Positions 32,288-41,569 of a DNA stretch of 64,000 nt are shown here, piece by piece (the stretch's first letter is position 1; each line of letters starts with the position of its first letter). This DNA comes from DATLZU01 sp035573855 (GTDB lineage: Bacteria; Nitrospirota; Nitrospiria; Nitrospirales; Nitrospiraceae), in the NCBI GenBank assembly GCA_035573855.1, contig DATLZU010000021.1, positions 124,001 through 188,000 on the forward strand, read 5' to 3'. The notes under the pieces are model-generated. The model had not been told where the DNA came from and did no database searches. It saw nothing but the letters and a program-made list of their open reading frames with translations. The position numbers and the translations under genes were made by a program.

Positions 32288-34102
32288 ATGAATTCTCGGG
32301 TGAAGAATCTGTTGTTTTGGGTCGTCGTCGGCCTCTTCATGATCCTCCTGTTCAACCTCTTCAGCGTCCCGACCCATGCCCCAGAAGATGAAGTCATTTT
32401 CAGCGATTTCATGGCGCAACTGGACAAGGGCGAGGTGACGAAAGTCACCATCAAGGCCAATCATATCAGCGCCATCCTCAAAGACGGAACCCGCATCCGG
32501 ACCTACGCCGTCGAATATCCCGAACTCGTTAAGCTCCTCCGCGAAAAGAACGTCCAGATCGAAGCCAAACCGCCGGACGAAAGCCCGTGGTATATCACGT
32601 TCCTGGTCACGTGGGGACCGTTCATCCTGTTCCTCGGGCTCTGGTTCTTTCTGATGCGCCAGATGCAGATCGGCGGGAATAAGGCGCTCTCGTTCGGGAA
32701 AAGCCGCGCGCGGATGCTGACCGAAGAGCGGAAAAAGGTAACGTTTTCCGATGTCGCCGGCATCGACGAGGCCAAAGAGGAGGTGCTGGAGATCATCGAA
32801 TTCCTCAAGGACCCGCGCAAGTTCCAGAAACTCGGTGGCCGGATTCCCAAAGGAGTCTTGATCGTCGGACCGCCGGGAACTGGCAAGACTCTGCTAGCGA
32901 AGGCCATCGCGGGCGAGGCGGGCGTTCCATTCTTCAGCATCAGCGGGTCGGATTTTGTCGAGATGTTCGTCGGGGTCGGCGCGTCTCGTGTTCGGGATTT
33001 GTTCGAACAGGGGAAAAAGCACGCGCCCTGCATCATCTTCATTGACGAAATCGACGCGGTCGGCCGGTTGCGCGGAGCCGGGCTCGGAGGTGGTCATGAC
33101 GAGCGTGAGCAGACCCTTAATCAATTGCTGGTCGAGATGGACGGGTTCGATACGACAGAGGGGGTGATTCTCATCGCCGCGACGAACCGACCCGACGTCT
33201 TGGACCCGGCGCTGCTGCGTCCGGGCCGTTTCGACCGACAGATCGTGGTGAACCGTCCCGATCTGCGCGGCCGTTCCGAGATCTTAAAGGTCCACACCAA
33301 GAAAGTGCCGATCGCGGCCGATGTCGAGCTGGAAAAGATCGCGCGCGGCACGCCTGGCTTTTCAGGTGCCGACTTGGAAAACCTGGTGAACGAGGCCGCC
33401 TTGTGGGCCGCGCGGCAAAATAAGAAGGAAGTGGAACTGGTCGATTTCGAAATGGCCAAGGACAAGGTCCTCATGGGGGCCGAACGCAAGAGCATGATCC
33501 TGAGCGACGAGGAAAAGCGGATCACCGCTTATCACGAAGCCGGGCATGCGCTCATGGCGAAGCTGTTGCCGGGCGCCGATCCAGTGCACAAGGTCACCAT
33601 CATTCCGCGCGGCCGCGCGCTGGGCGTCACCATGCAGTTGCCCACAGATGACCGACACAACTATTCGAAGGAGTTCCTCTACAATACCCTGGCGATTCTG
33701 ATGGGCGGGCGGGTGGCCGAGGAACTCGTGCTGAAACACATCACCACCGGAGCCGGCAACGATCTAGAACGCGCGACCGATCTGGCCAGGAAGATGGTGT
33801 GCGAATGGGGCATGAGTGAAAAGCTCGGACCGCTGACGTTCGGCAAAAAGGAAGAGGAGATCTTCCTCGGCCGCGAGATCGCGACCCGGCGCGACTTCAG
33901 CGAGCAGGTCGCGGTGGAGATCGATCACGAGATCAAGCGGCTCGTCACTGAGAATTACGAGCGCGCTAAGCGCATGTTGACCGAGCACATGACGACGCTC
34001 AAAGCTCTGGCCGAAGCGTTGTTGGAGAAGGAAGTGCTCGATGCGCCGGAGATCGATCAAATCATCATGCAATCGTCCGCTTCTCAGACTGTTCCTGCCT
34101 AG
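32288..34102 (+). CDS. ftsH: ATP-dependent zinc metalloprotease FtsH
   Basis: A 604-residue membrane AAA+ protease for membrane-protein quality control. Two membrane helices (about 7-25 and 102-123) bracket a periplasmic domain. Walker A GPPGTGKT is at 194-201, followed by the FVEMFVGVGASRVRDLF pore loop, IIFIDEIDAV Walker B, SRH-type arginines, and the zinc motif HEAGH at 416-420 with a third ligand in the downstream acidic helix. All catalytic residues are present. Confidence 0.97.
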   Translation: MNSRVKNLLFWVVVGLFMILLFNLFSVPTHAPEDEVIFSDFMAQLDKGEVTKVTIKANHISAILKDGTRIRTYAVEYPELVKLLREKNVQIEAKPPDESPWYITFLVTWGPFILFLGLWFFLMRQMQIGGNKALSFGKSRARMLTEERKKVTFSDVAGIDEAKEEVLEIIEFLKDPRKFQKLGGRIPKGVLIVGPPGTGKTLLAKAIAGEAGVPFFSISGSDFVEMFVGVGASRVRDLFEQGKKHAPCIIFIDEIDAVGRLRGAGLGGGHDEREQTLNQLLVEMDGFDTTEGVILIAATNRPDVLDPALLRPGRFDRQIVVNRPDLRGRSEILKVHTKKVPIAADVELEKIARGTPGFSGADLENLVNEAALWAARQNKKEVELVDFEMAKDKVLMGAERKSMILSDEEKRITAYHEAGHALMAKLLPGADPVHKVTIIPRGRALGVTMQLPTDDRHNYSKEFLYNTLAILMGGRVAEELVLKHITTGAGNDLERATDLARKMVCEWGMSEKLGPLTFGKKEEEIFLGREIATRRDFSEQVAVEIDHEIKRLVTENYERAKRMLTEHMTTLKALAEALLEKEVLDAPEIDQIIMQSSASQTVPA

Positions 34103-34222
34103 CCTCGATCAGTCTGCGTTCCGCAGCCCGAATTCGGGGACACCGGGCCTTCGGCGCGATGAAGCCGCCCGGCTCATGGCGTATTCGCGCTCTACAAGTC
34201 CCTTCCGCCGAGAAACAGAGCG

Positions 34223-35167
34223 ATGGTCTCCGCACCTGCCGAGTCGTTCTCACGTGACGAGCTGGAGATTCGAGCCAGAGGCCGGGTGATCCAGTTCGGC
34301 GCTGGTCCATTGGTCGTCGGGATCTTAAACGTCACGCCCGACTCGTTCTTCGACGGCGGCAAGTATCTCGATCGCGAGGCGGCCGTGGCCCACGCGGTTG
34401 CCATGGCGGAGAGCGGTGCCGATCTTCTGGATATCGGGGCGGAATCCTCACGGCCGGGCTCGTTGCCGATCACCGAGGTGGAAGAACTGCGGCGCTTGAT
34501 CCCTGTCGTCCAAGCCGTGTGCGACGCCGTTTCGATTCCCGTCTCGGTCGATACGACCAAAGCCTCCGTGGCCCGCCAGGCGTTGGAAGCCGGCGCGACG
34601 ATCGTCAACGACATCAGCGGGCTGCGATTCGATCGGGACATGGCTGCGGTCGTCGCCGAAAGCGGGGCGGGTCTCGTGCTCATGCACATGCAAGGCACCC
34701 CCCGGACGATGCAGCACAATCCGGTGTATGCCGATGTCGTGCAGGACGTAAAGGCATTTTTCGCCGAACGGATCGAGGTCGCCGTCAAGGCAGGCATCTC
34801 GACGAAGCAGATCATTCTTGACCCGGGAATCGGATTTGGTAAGCTTTTGGGCCATAACCTGACCCTTTTGGCTCGCCTCCGCGAGTTGTCGGCGTTTCGT
34901 CGTCCCCTCATGGTCGGGGTGTCGCGGAAATCCTTCATCGGCCAAGTGCTTGACCGGCCTGTTGACGAACGATTGTTCGGGACGGCGGCCGCCGTCGCCG
35001 TCGCCGTTGCCCACGGTGCGGATCTGGTGCGGGTGCATGACGTGGCGGAGATGAAGGACGTGGTCAGAATGGTGAAAGCGATTATCGACTGGCGATCAGC
35101 GGCTGATCCCCACCACGAGACCTCTCCCGTTGTTCGAGAGAGGAACGGTGGGGATGCTGACAACTAG
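34223..35167 (+). CDS. folP: Dihydropteroate synthase
   Basis: A 314-residue folate enzyme condensing p-aminobenzoate with a pterin diphosphate. It has GILNVTPDSFFDGG (33-46), DIGAESSRPGS, N-D-I-SGLRFD, ILDPGIGFGK and VGVSRKSFIG. The N-terminus has a 25-residue extension before the barrel, and the C-terminus ends in a polar tail (about 20 residues) that overlaps the region upstream of glmM. folP-glmM is a common pair. Confidence 0.95.
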   Translation: MVSAPAESFSRDELEIRARGRVIQFGAGPLVVGILNVTPDSFFDGGKYLDREAAVAHAVAMAESGADLLDIGAESSRPGSLPITEVEELRRLIPVVQAVCDAVSIPVSVDTTKASVARQALEAGATIVNDISGLRFDRDMAAVVAESGAGLVLMHMQGTPRTMQHNPVYADVVQDVKAFFAERIEVAVKAGISTKQIILDPGIGFGKLLGHNLTLLARLRELSAFRRPLMVGVSRKSFIGQVLDRPVDERLFGTAAAVAVAVAHGADLVRVHDVAEMKDVVRMVKAIIDWRSAADPHHETSPVVRERNGGDADN

Positions 35168-35180
35168 GGGAACGGAGGGT

Positions 35181-36530
35181 ATGCGCAAGCTGTTCGGGAC
35201 CGACGGAGTTCGCGGGGTTGCCAATCTGGAACCCATGACCTGCGAAACGGCGATGCAACTCGGGCGCGCAGCCGCTCATCTGTTCATGCGGCGCGCCGGC
35301 CGACACCAGATCGTCATCGGCAAAGACACCCGCTTGTCGGGCTACATGCTGGAGTCAGCCCTCACGTCCGGCATCTGCTCGATGGGCGTGGACGTGCTCT
35401 TGGTGGGACCGATGCCCACCCCGGCTATTGCCTTTCTGACCCGGAGTCTTCGGGCGGACGCGGGGGTGGTGATCTCAGCGTCCCACAATCCCTATCAGGA
35501 CAACGGCATCAAGTTCTTTTCCAGCGACGGCTTCAAGCTGCCGGATGAGCTGGAAGCCAGAATGGAAGAACTGATCGTTTCGAACGAGATCAGCCATCTG
35601 CGGCCGACCGCGGAAGCGGTTGGGAAAGCGTTCCGGATCGACGACGCCGAAGGGCGCTACATCGAGTTCGTGAAACGTTCGTTGCCACGGGATCTGGATT
35701 TCCAGGGTATCAAGATCGTCGTGGATTGCGCCAACGGCGCCGCGTACAAGGTCGCGCCGACGGTGCTGCGCGAGTTGGGCGCGACGGTGGAGGTTATCGC
35801 CAACAAGCCCGACGGGACGAACATCAACGCTGGCTGCGGTGCGGTCTATCCTCAACTGCTGCAAGAGGCCGTCTGCCGGCATCGAGCCGATATCGGAATC
35901 GCGCTCGACGGCGACGCCGATCGCGCCATCTTCGTGTGCGAGCGGGGACAGGTCGTCGACGGCGACCACGTGATGGCGGCGTTGGCGCTCGATCTCGACG
36001 CGCGCGGACAGTTGGCTAAACGCACGGTCGTGGGCACGGTCATGAGCAACTTCGGGCTGGAGCTTACGATGGCGAAGGTGGGCATCACGCTGGTGCGCGC
36101 GCCGGTCGGCGACCGATACATTTTGGAACGCATGTTGGCCGACGGCTACAATTTCGGCGGCGAACAGTCTGGACATTTCATTTTCCTCGATCACAACACC
36201 ACCGGCGACGGGCTCATTTCTGCGTTGCAGGTGCTGTCTCTGATGAAACGCACCGGCCAACCGCTGTCGGAACTGGCCAAGGTCATGACGGCGGTCCCCC
36301 AGGTGCTGCTCAACGTGCAGGTGAAGGAAAAACCGGACCTCGCAGGAATCCCGGCGATCCAGCGTGCGATCGAGGCCGGCGAAGCCAAACTAAACGGCGC
36401 CGGTCGTGTGCTGGTCCGCTACTCGGGGACGGAGTCGGTGCTCCGGATCATGGTCGAAGGGGAACACGACTCTCTGATCCGGGAAGTGGCCGATCAGCTT
36501 GCAGCGGTCGTTCAGGCGCATCTTGGATAG
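35181..36530 (+). CDS. glmM: Phosphoglucosamine mutase
   Basis: A 449-residue enzyme interconverting glucosamine-6-P and -1-P for UDP-GlcNAc. The phosphoserine is S101 in VISASHNPYQDNG. The Mg loop DGDADRAIF and the sugar loop GGEQSGHFIF are intact. ATG 35181 follows CGGAGGG; the longer frame from 35130 overlaps folP. Its product feeds both peptidoglycan and the polysaccharide locus downstream. Confidence 0.96.
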   Translation: MRKLFGTDGVRGVANLEPMTCETAMQLGRAAAHLFMRRAGRHQIVIGKDTRLSGYMLESALTSGICSMGVDVLLVGPMPTPAIAFLTRSLRADAGVVISASHNPYQDNGIKFFSSDGFKLPDELEARMEELIVSNEISHLRPTAEAVGKAFRIDDAEGRYIEFVKRSLPRDLDFQGIKIVVDCANGAAYKVAPTVLRELGATVEVIANKPDGTNINAGCGAVYPQLLQEAVCRHRADIGIALDGDADRAIFVCERGQVVDGDHVMAALALDLDARGQLAKRTVVGTVMSNFGLELTMAKVGITLVRAPVGDRYILERMLADGYNFGGEQSGHFIFLDHNTTGDGLISALQVLSLMKRTGQPLSELAKVMTAVPQVLLNVQVKEKPDLAGIPAIQRAIEAGEAKLNGAGRVLVRYSGTESVLRIMVEGEHDSLIREVADQLAAVVQAHLG

Positions 36531-36563
36531 GCCCCGATCGCGCCCATAAGCCAGGGGCCATTC

Positions 36564-39104
36564 ATGCTCCCGACCCTGACCGTCGCCTTCCTCACCGGCT
36601 TGGTTCTCGGGTCCTACTTACCCTATGTTCCTCTTTCCATTCTCGGCGTGCTGGTGGTGGCCGCCGTCGGCTTGACCTGGGTGGGAGAGGGCGCGCGCGA
36701 ATCTCCACGAGGGCTCGTCCTCTATGCCGCTCTGTTGGTCGGCGTACTCTACTGGACCTTCTATACCTGGGCCGTCCATCGTCCTCCGCTTCCCGATCGG
36801 GCTAATTTGGCGCCCGCCAGGGTGCTTGGAACCGTGGTCGAGCCGGTGCGCTATGGGCCGGATCGTGCAGTCGTGATCGTCGAAGGCACGATCCGCGATC
36901 CTGGCGGAGGTCTCACGCGGGATGCTGGGCGAATTCGGCTGACCTGGCGAGAACCGGATCGCGCCTTTGTGCGGGGAGACCGGATCGAATTCTCGGTGCG
37001 GCTTCATTCCCCCACGGGACTCTTGAATCCTGGCGGATTCGACTACGCCGCCTATCTCGAACGGCAGGACATTCAAGCCATCGCCTCAGTGACGGGGCCG
37101 GGAGCAATCAGATCGGTCGAATCGGGTCAGGAATCGCTTCGGTGGGGACTCTGGCAGCGTGTCGATCGTTGGCGGGACGAGATCCGCCGCGCCGCGGTTG
37201 CGACGCTGCAGGGAACGGCTCTGGGCCTCTACTTGGGCATGATCGTCGGCGAACAGGGGTATCTCCCGCCGGAGGTGCGGGACGCCTTCATGGCGTCCGG
37301 CGTCGTGCATATTCTCTCCATCTCTGGTTCGCACCTCGGACTCATTGCGGTTCTGTGTTTCTGGGCGGTGAAGCGGCTCTGTATGATCCTCCCCACCTCA
37401 TGGTTGCTGGTGCTCTCCCTGCGCGTCACCCCGACGCGGTTGGCCGCCGCCGTCACCGTCGTGCCGGTCACGTTCTACACAGCGTTGGCCGGGGCCGAAG
37501 TGGCAACCGTCCGCTCGCTGGTCATGATCCTGATGTTTCTCGCCGCCGTGTGGTTGGGGCGGGACAAGCACATGCGCTCGGCCCTCGCGTTCGCCGCTCT
37601 GTTGATCCTGTTCCATGATCCCCGTGCCCTGTTTGACATCTCGTTTCAACTGTCCTACCTCTCGGTCTTGGCCATTGCGCTCGCGTTGCCGACGACGCAA
37701 AGCAGCCAGGCCGATATGGCGCGCCTGGAGTTCCAACCCGTGAACTGGGTGGAATGGGGCAGGGAGTCCGTGCGGATAACCGGTGTGGTCACGCTCGCGA
37801 CCCTCCCGCTAGTGGCCTATTATTTCAACCAAGTCGCGTGGATCGGGTTGATCGCCAACCTGATCGTCGTCCCGTTGACCGGATTGGCGTTGGTGCCGCT
37901 GGGCCTTGGATCGGCCGTATGGCTGTTGTCAGTGGGCGGAGATCGGTTGCCGGCTGCTACGCTGAATCAGATGCTCTTCGATCTGGCTGCGCGAATCGCC
38001 GATTGGTTTGCGTCCCTCCCGGGAGCGGAGTGGCACGTCGCCGCGCCGGCGGTTCCGGCCTTAGGCGCGTTTTACGCGTTCCTCTGGTGGGCCATGCGGC
38101 GGCAGAGCTCCGTGGCTTCTCGGATCGCCGCCGCGGTCACCATCGCGTTATTGCTGGGATGGTGGGGGTGGTCGCCGCGCGAACGACCGGATGGCGAAAC
38201 GGTCCGGGTGACGTTTCTCGACGTAGGACAGGGTGATGCCACGGTCGTTGAACTGCCCGACGGGCGAACTGTGCTGATTGACGGCGGCGCGACTTCCGAG
38301 CGTTTCGACATGGGACGCCACGTTGTCGGCCCGTTTCTGTGGAATCGCGGAATACGATCGATCGATCATGTGATCGGGACCCATCCGCAGGTGGACCATG
38401 TCGGGGGGCTCGCCTGGATCCTTCGCCATTTCCCGGTCAGCCAGTATTGGGGAAACGGTGCTGCGAGAAGCGAGGTGTTTTATCGGAGGCTGGAAGGTGC
38501 ACTGGCGGCGAGGGGGCTTGCCGAGCGTGTGGCGCAGGAAGGCGATGCCGTCATCGATTCAGAGGCGTGCCGGCTCTTCGTGCTCCATCCGCCGGCCGGT
38601 GCTGCGTCCGCCTTGTCGCCGCCCGCTCGCTTATCCGGGACGGCGCTCAACAACCACTCGGTCGTCACCCGGCTGGAATGCGGGTCGCTTTCATTTCTGT
38701 TTGCCGCCGATCTTGAGGCGCAAGGACTGCTGCGCCTGGTCGAGACCGGCAGCGCGCGGCCGGCGACGATTCTCAAGGTGCCCCATCACGGCGCGAAAAG
38801 CTCGCTGAGTCACCTCTGGCTGGAGCGCGTTCATCCGGCCGCCGCCGTGATTTCGGTCGGGCGGCACAATCCGTACGGACATCCCGCCGCCACAGTGTTG
38901 GAGGCGCTCGCCGCCGTCGGAAGCCGCATTTTGAGAACCGATGTCGACGGAGCAGTGTGGATAACAGCCCACGTGTCGTCGTCCAGAGTCACGATCCACA
39001 CCATGAAAGAGTGGCTCTTGGCGCCGGTCCGTATTGGAGCCGCCATGACGGCCGCTGAGCGGCGAAACCTCTCCCGATTAAGATTCCGCTGGGGAATCCA
39101 CTAA
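36564..39104 (+). CDS. comEC: ComEC/Rec2 DNA-uptake channel protein
   Basis: An 846-residue inner-membrane protein for DNA import in natural transformation. N-terminal helices and an OB-like periplasmic region (about 80-170) are followed by the competence domain with HILSISGSHLGLIAVLC. A C-terminal metallo-beta-lactamase domain starts with VTFLDVGQGDATVVELPDGRT and has THPQVDHVGG, in place of the usual THPHADHIGG, so one metal His is Gln. No other com gene is in the window. Confidence 0.93.
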   Translation: MLPTLTVAFLTGLVLGSYLPYVPLSILGVLVVAAVGLTWVGEGARESPRGLVLYAALLVGVLYWTFYTWAVHRPPLPDRANLAPARVLGTVVEPVRYGPDRAVVIVEGTIRDPGGGLTRDAGRIRLTWREPDRAFVRGDRIEFSVRLHSPTGLLNPGGFDYAAYLERQDIQAIASVTGPGAIRSVESGQESLRWGLWQRVDRWRDEIRRAAVATLQGTALGLYLGMIVGEQGYLPPEVRDAFMASGVVHILSISGSHLGLIAVLCFWAVKRLCMILPTSWLLVLSLRVTPTRLAAAVTVVPVTFYTALAGAEVATVRSLVMILMFLAAVWLGRDKHMRSALAFAALLILFHDPRALFDISFQLSYLSVLAIALALPTTQSSQADMARLEFQPVNWVEWGRESVRITGVVTLATLPLVAYYFNQVAWIGLIANLIVVPLTGLALVPLGLGSAVWLLSVGGDRLPAATLNQMLFDLAARIADWFASLPGAEWHVAAPAVPALGAFYAFLWWAMRRQSSVASRIAAAVTIALLLGWWGWSPRERPDGETVRVTFLDVGQGDATVVELPDGRTVLIDGGATSERFDMGRHVVGPFLWNRGIRSIDHVIGTHPQVDHVGGLAWILRHFPVSQYWGNGAARSEVFYRRLEGALAARGLAERVAQEGDAVIDSEACRLFVLHPPAGAASALSPPARLSGTALNNHSVVTRLECGSLSFLFAADLEAQGLLRLVETGSARPATILKVPHHGAKSSLSHLWLERVHPAAAVISVGRHNPYGHPAATVLEALAAVGSRILRTDVDGAVWITAHVSSSRVTIHTMKEWLLAPVRIGAAMTAAERRNLSRLRFRWGIH

Positions 39105-39442
39105 CAACGGCTGAACAACAGGCGCAAGACGAGCGGCCCGAGGCAAGAGAATCGGGTCTCCTCCTCACCCGGTCATGCTGTTCACACGGCGGGAAGATCA
39201 AAGGCCCCGGTGACGGTTTTTTTTCCGCACGCGCCCGGTCCTCTCTTACGCGTCGACCCGCCCAAAATTGTGCATCCATCGAAATCTTGACGGATTTTTG
39301 TCCATCCTTGAATACGCGTCGGCCATTGATCTACCTGAAACTTCTTAGTTTTTAAGCGCATGGCACAAATGCTATCAAGGCATAGCATGTGCATGCCTGT
39401 TGCGCCGACCTGGTATCGTTTGTGACACAGTGGAGTCATGTG
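39105..39442. other. Spacer between comEC and the RHH gene
   Basis: About 340 bases without a credible gene. It contains a run of eight T at 39217-39224, with no clean stem before it that I can see, and a perfect palindrome at 39369-39388. A loose -35-like TTGACG lies at about 39287, but no good -10 follows at normal spacing. Confidence 0.45.
39369..39388. promoter_or_regulatory. Palindromic operator candidate upstream of the RHH regulator
   Basis: ATGCTAT (39369-39375), 6-base spacer, ATAGCAT (39382-39388): a perfect 7-bp inverted repeat 55 bases before ATG 39443. Ribbon-helix-helix dimers commonly bind such short dyads and autoregulate. The assignment to this protein is inference. Confidence 0.55.
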
Positions 39443-39619
39443 ATGCCTAAATCGGTGCGGATTGTCATTCAACTTCCGGTGGAACTGAAGCGCCAGTTGG
39501 ATGAGCTGAAACGGCAGGGCTATACGACCAGCGGCTTCATTCGGGCGATGTTGGAGCGGGAACTGCAGAAGTCCGAGCTGAGACCGACCGAGCTCAAACG
39601 GCTTCCGATCAGGCGGTGA
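39443..39619 (+). CDS. Ribbon-helix-helix (CopG-like) DNA-binding protein
   Basis: A 58-residue protein with the RHH layout: strand SVRIVIQLPVEL, helix KRQLDELKRQG, turn YTTSGF and helix IRAMLERELQKS, ending in a basic tail. The frame extends upstream to 39389, but ATG 39443 matches the fold, and the palindrome lies just before. There is no toxin gene beside it, so it is not an obvious toxin-antitoxin unit. It precedes the HD-GYP gene and the polysaccharide locus and could control either. Confidence 0.8.
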   Translation: MPKSVRIVIQLPVELKRQLDELKRQGYTTSGFIRAMLERELQKSELRPTELKRLPIRR

Positions 39620-39707
39620 CGGCCATGCGCAGGAGCGGATCGGTTCGCCTGCAACGGGATCACACAGCGGCAGCGGACGTGTCGAACGACGAAGGGGGGA
39701 AAGCGAG

Positions 39708-40712
39708 GTGCCGCGTCTATCGGACATCATTCGGGAACAACATAATGCGGTGCCGGTGCCGAGCGGTATGAGCGGGACGTTCTATACGCCCTCTCATCGA
39801 GAAGCGGCTGCGGCAGAGGGAGTTGCGACCCTTTCGGATTCGGACTGGTATGAGTTGGCGAAAGGGGAAGTGTTGCGATTGGAACAAACCGTCCGGCAGG
39901 AGGCGGCGGTACGGATCGATCCTCTTGCGCAGGCGGCGTCCGGCATCGCGGCCGCGGTGCAGCGGGACGACACGTTGCTGTTGAAGGTCTTTTCGTGTTC
40001 GGACGGGCGGCTCCTCGCCACCAATCCTGTTCATGTCGCTATTCTCGCTGTGAAAATCGGCATCGGATTGGAATATGACGCCGTCGCGTTAGAGCGCCTG
40101 GCCTTGGCCGGGCTCCTTCACGACGTGGGCATGTTCGCGTTGCCGGAGATGTTGGTGATGAAACCCGCGGCATTGACGGCTGACGAACGAGCTCGAATCC
40201 AAACACACCCGCAGTTGGGTCATGAACTGCTGAGCAGGCTGGGCCCGAGTTACGGCTGGCTGGCGGGCCTCATCCGGCAGGAACACGAGCGCTGGGGCGG
40301 CCAAGGCTATCCCGATCGGTTGCAGGGCGTCCAGATTCACGACCACGCCCAATTGATCGGCCTGGCGGATGTGCTCGACGCGATGATCAGCCCCAGGCCC
40401 TATCGCCGCCGGATAGCGCCGCACTACGCGGTCAGGCGCTTGCTGGTGAACGAGAAGCAGACGTTTCCGCACCACCTGCTCAAGGCGCTCGTCGGGCAAC
40501 TGTCCGTCTATCCGCTCGGCACCACCGTGCGGCTGAACACTGGGGAAGTCGGCACCGTGATTCAAGTCACTCCGCGGCACCCGCTGCGCCCCGTGCTCCG
40601 GATCGAGCAGACCGGCGAAAGCGACGGGGCGACGTCAGGCCGAATCCTGGACCTCGGCAAGACCACGCTCGTCCATATCGCGGAAGTGTTGGATCCTCCG
40701 GAGACGCAGTGA
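39708..40712 (+). CDS. HD-GYP domain protein with variant catalytic motif
   Basis: A 334-residue protein starting at GTG 39708. Residues 1-95 have no clear domain. The HD-GYP part begins near 105, with LLHDVGMFALPE replacing the usual LHDIGKIGIPD (Lys to Met), QEHERWGGQGYPDRL in place of HHERWDGSGYP, and SPRPYRRR. The C-terminal 60 residues form a small beta domain. HD-GYP enzymes hydrolyse cyclic di-GMP; with the altered Lys and first His, activity may be reduced or lost. It immediately precedes the export genes, suggesting control of polysaccharide output. Confidence 0.85.
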   Translation: MPRLSDIIREQHNAVPVPSGMSGTFYTPSHREAAAAEGVATLSDSDWYELAKGEVLRLEQTVRQEAAVRIDPLAQAASGIAAAVQRDDTLLLKVFSCSDGRLLATNPVHVAILAVKIGIGLEYDAVALERLALAGLLHDVGMFALPEMLVMKPAALTADERARIQTHPQLGHELLSRLGPSYGWLAGLIRQEHERWGGQGYPDRLQGVQIHDHAQLIGLADVLDAMISPRPYRRRIAPHYAVRRLLVNEKQTFPHHLLKALVGQLSVYPLGTTVRLNTGEVGTVIQVTPRHPLRPVLRIEQTGESDGATSGRILDLGKTTLVHIAEVLDPPETQ

Positions 40713-40722
40713 GTGCGAATCC

Positions 40723-41526
40723 ATGAAGGCCGGACGCAGGATTGTTCACGCGGCCATGCCCGTTATGCTGGCGACAGCCTGCGCGGTCGGTTTGGCGGGA
40801 TGCCGAAACCCCGCGCAATCCACGCTGCCACCGACAGCCATCACCAGGCCGGCCGAACCATTGCCGCCGCTGCCCAAAGGCGACGTCTATGCCGACGAAA
40901 CCGTCGCCAGTTCTGACGCGCTGATCGAGCCGGGAGATACGTTGGATGTGACGATCCGGCGCGGAGCGGGAGAGGAAAAATTCAGCGCGGCGGTCCGCGA
41001 GTCGGGCACGGTCAGCCTGTCCTTCGTGGAAGTCGCGGTGGCCGGCATGACAGTGGCTCAGGCCGAGGCCCGTATTCAGGAGAGCGTGACGCCCTACATG
41101 CGCCAGCCGCGGGTTCAGGTGCAGTTGAAGAAGAAAGCCCTGCGCGTAAAACGGGTGTTCGTGTTCGGCGACGTCAAAAAGCCGGGGATGATTCCGATGT
41201 CGCGCAACATGACGGTCATCCAGGCGCTGGCGATGGCCGAGAACTACAACGAGACGGCGCTGCTGGAAGAGATCCGGATCATCCGCGGCGGCGACCTGCA
41301 ACGGCCGAAGATTCTTACTGCCGACCTGGCCCGGCTCTACACCTACGGGGATTTCAGCCGGAATCTGCCGCTGGAGGAGAACGATATCGTGTTTGTGCCG
41401 CGCGAGCATCTCGGCGATGCGGCGGAAGCGGCCAAGAAGATCATGCCAATCGTGCAGACCGCCATTACGCCGTTCTATCCGGCCTTCATCATTCCCGCGT
41501 TCTTCCCTGGCGCGGTCGTTAGGTAG
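40723..41526 (+). CDS. Polysaccharide export lipoprotein (Wza/BexD-like, short)
   Basis: A 267-residue outer-membrane export protein. The signal peptide ends in the lipobox LAGC, making C27 the lipidated residue. The Poly_export domain (about 68-150: IEPGDTLDVTIRRG, GTVSLSFVEVAVAGMTVAQAEARI) is followed by one SLBB-type domain (VFVFGDVKKPGMIPM, MTVIQALAMA). It is shorter than Wza (about 380 residues), lacking a second SLBB and the C-terminal barrel helix, as in many KpsD-less Nitrospira/exosortase loci. wzc follows after 43 bases. Confidence 0.9.
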   Translation: MKAGRRIVHAAMPVMLATACAVGLAGCRNPAQSTLPPTAITRPAEPLPPLPKGDVYADETVASSDALIEPGDTLDVTIRRGAGEEKFSAAVRESGTVSLSFVEVAVAGMTVAQAEARIQESVTPYMRQPRVQVQLKKKALRVKRVFVFGDVKKPGMIPMSRNMTVIQALAMAENYNETALLEEIRIIRGGDLQRPKILTADLARLYTYGDFSRNLPLEENDIVFVPREHLGDAAEAAKKIMPIVQTAITPFYPAFIIPAFFPGAVVR

Positions 41527-41569
41527 CGCGGAAAGCGTCGGCGCGTTCGGTGCGCCAGCGACGGGATGC

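Noticed and set aside
39205..39225. Intrinsic terminator after comEC at the T-run
   Set aside because: A run of eight T is present but I cannot find a stable stem directly before it.
39443..39619. RHH protein as antitoxin of a toxin-antitoxin pair
   Set aside because: No small toxin gene lies upstream or downstream; the next gene is a 334-residue HD-GYP protein.
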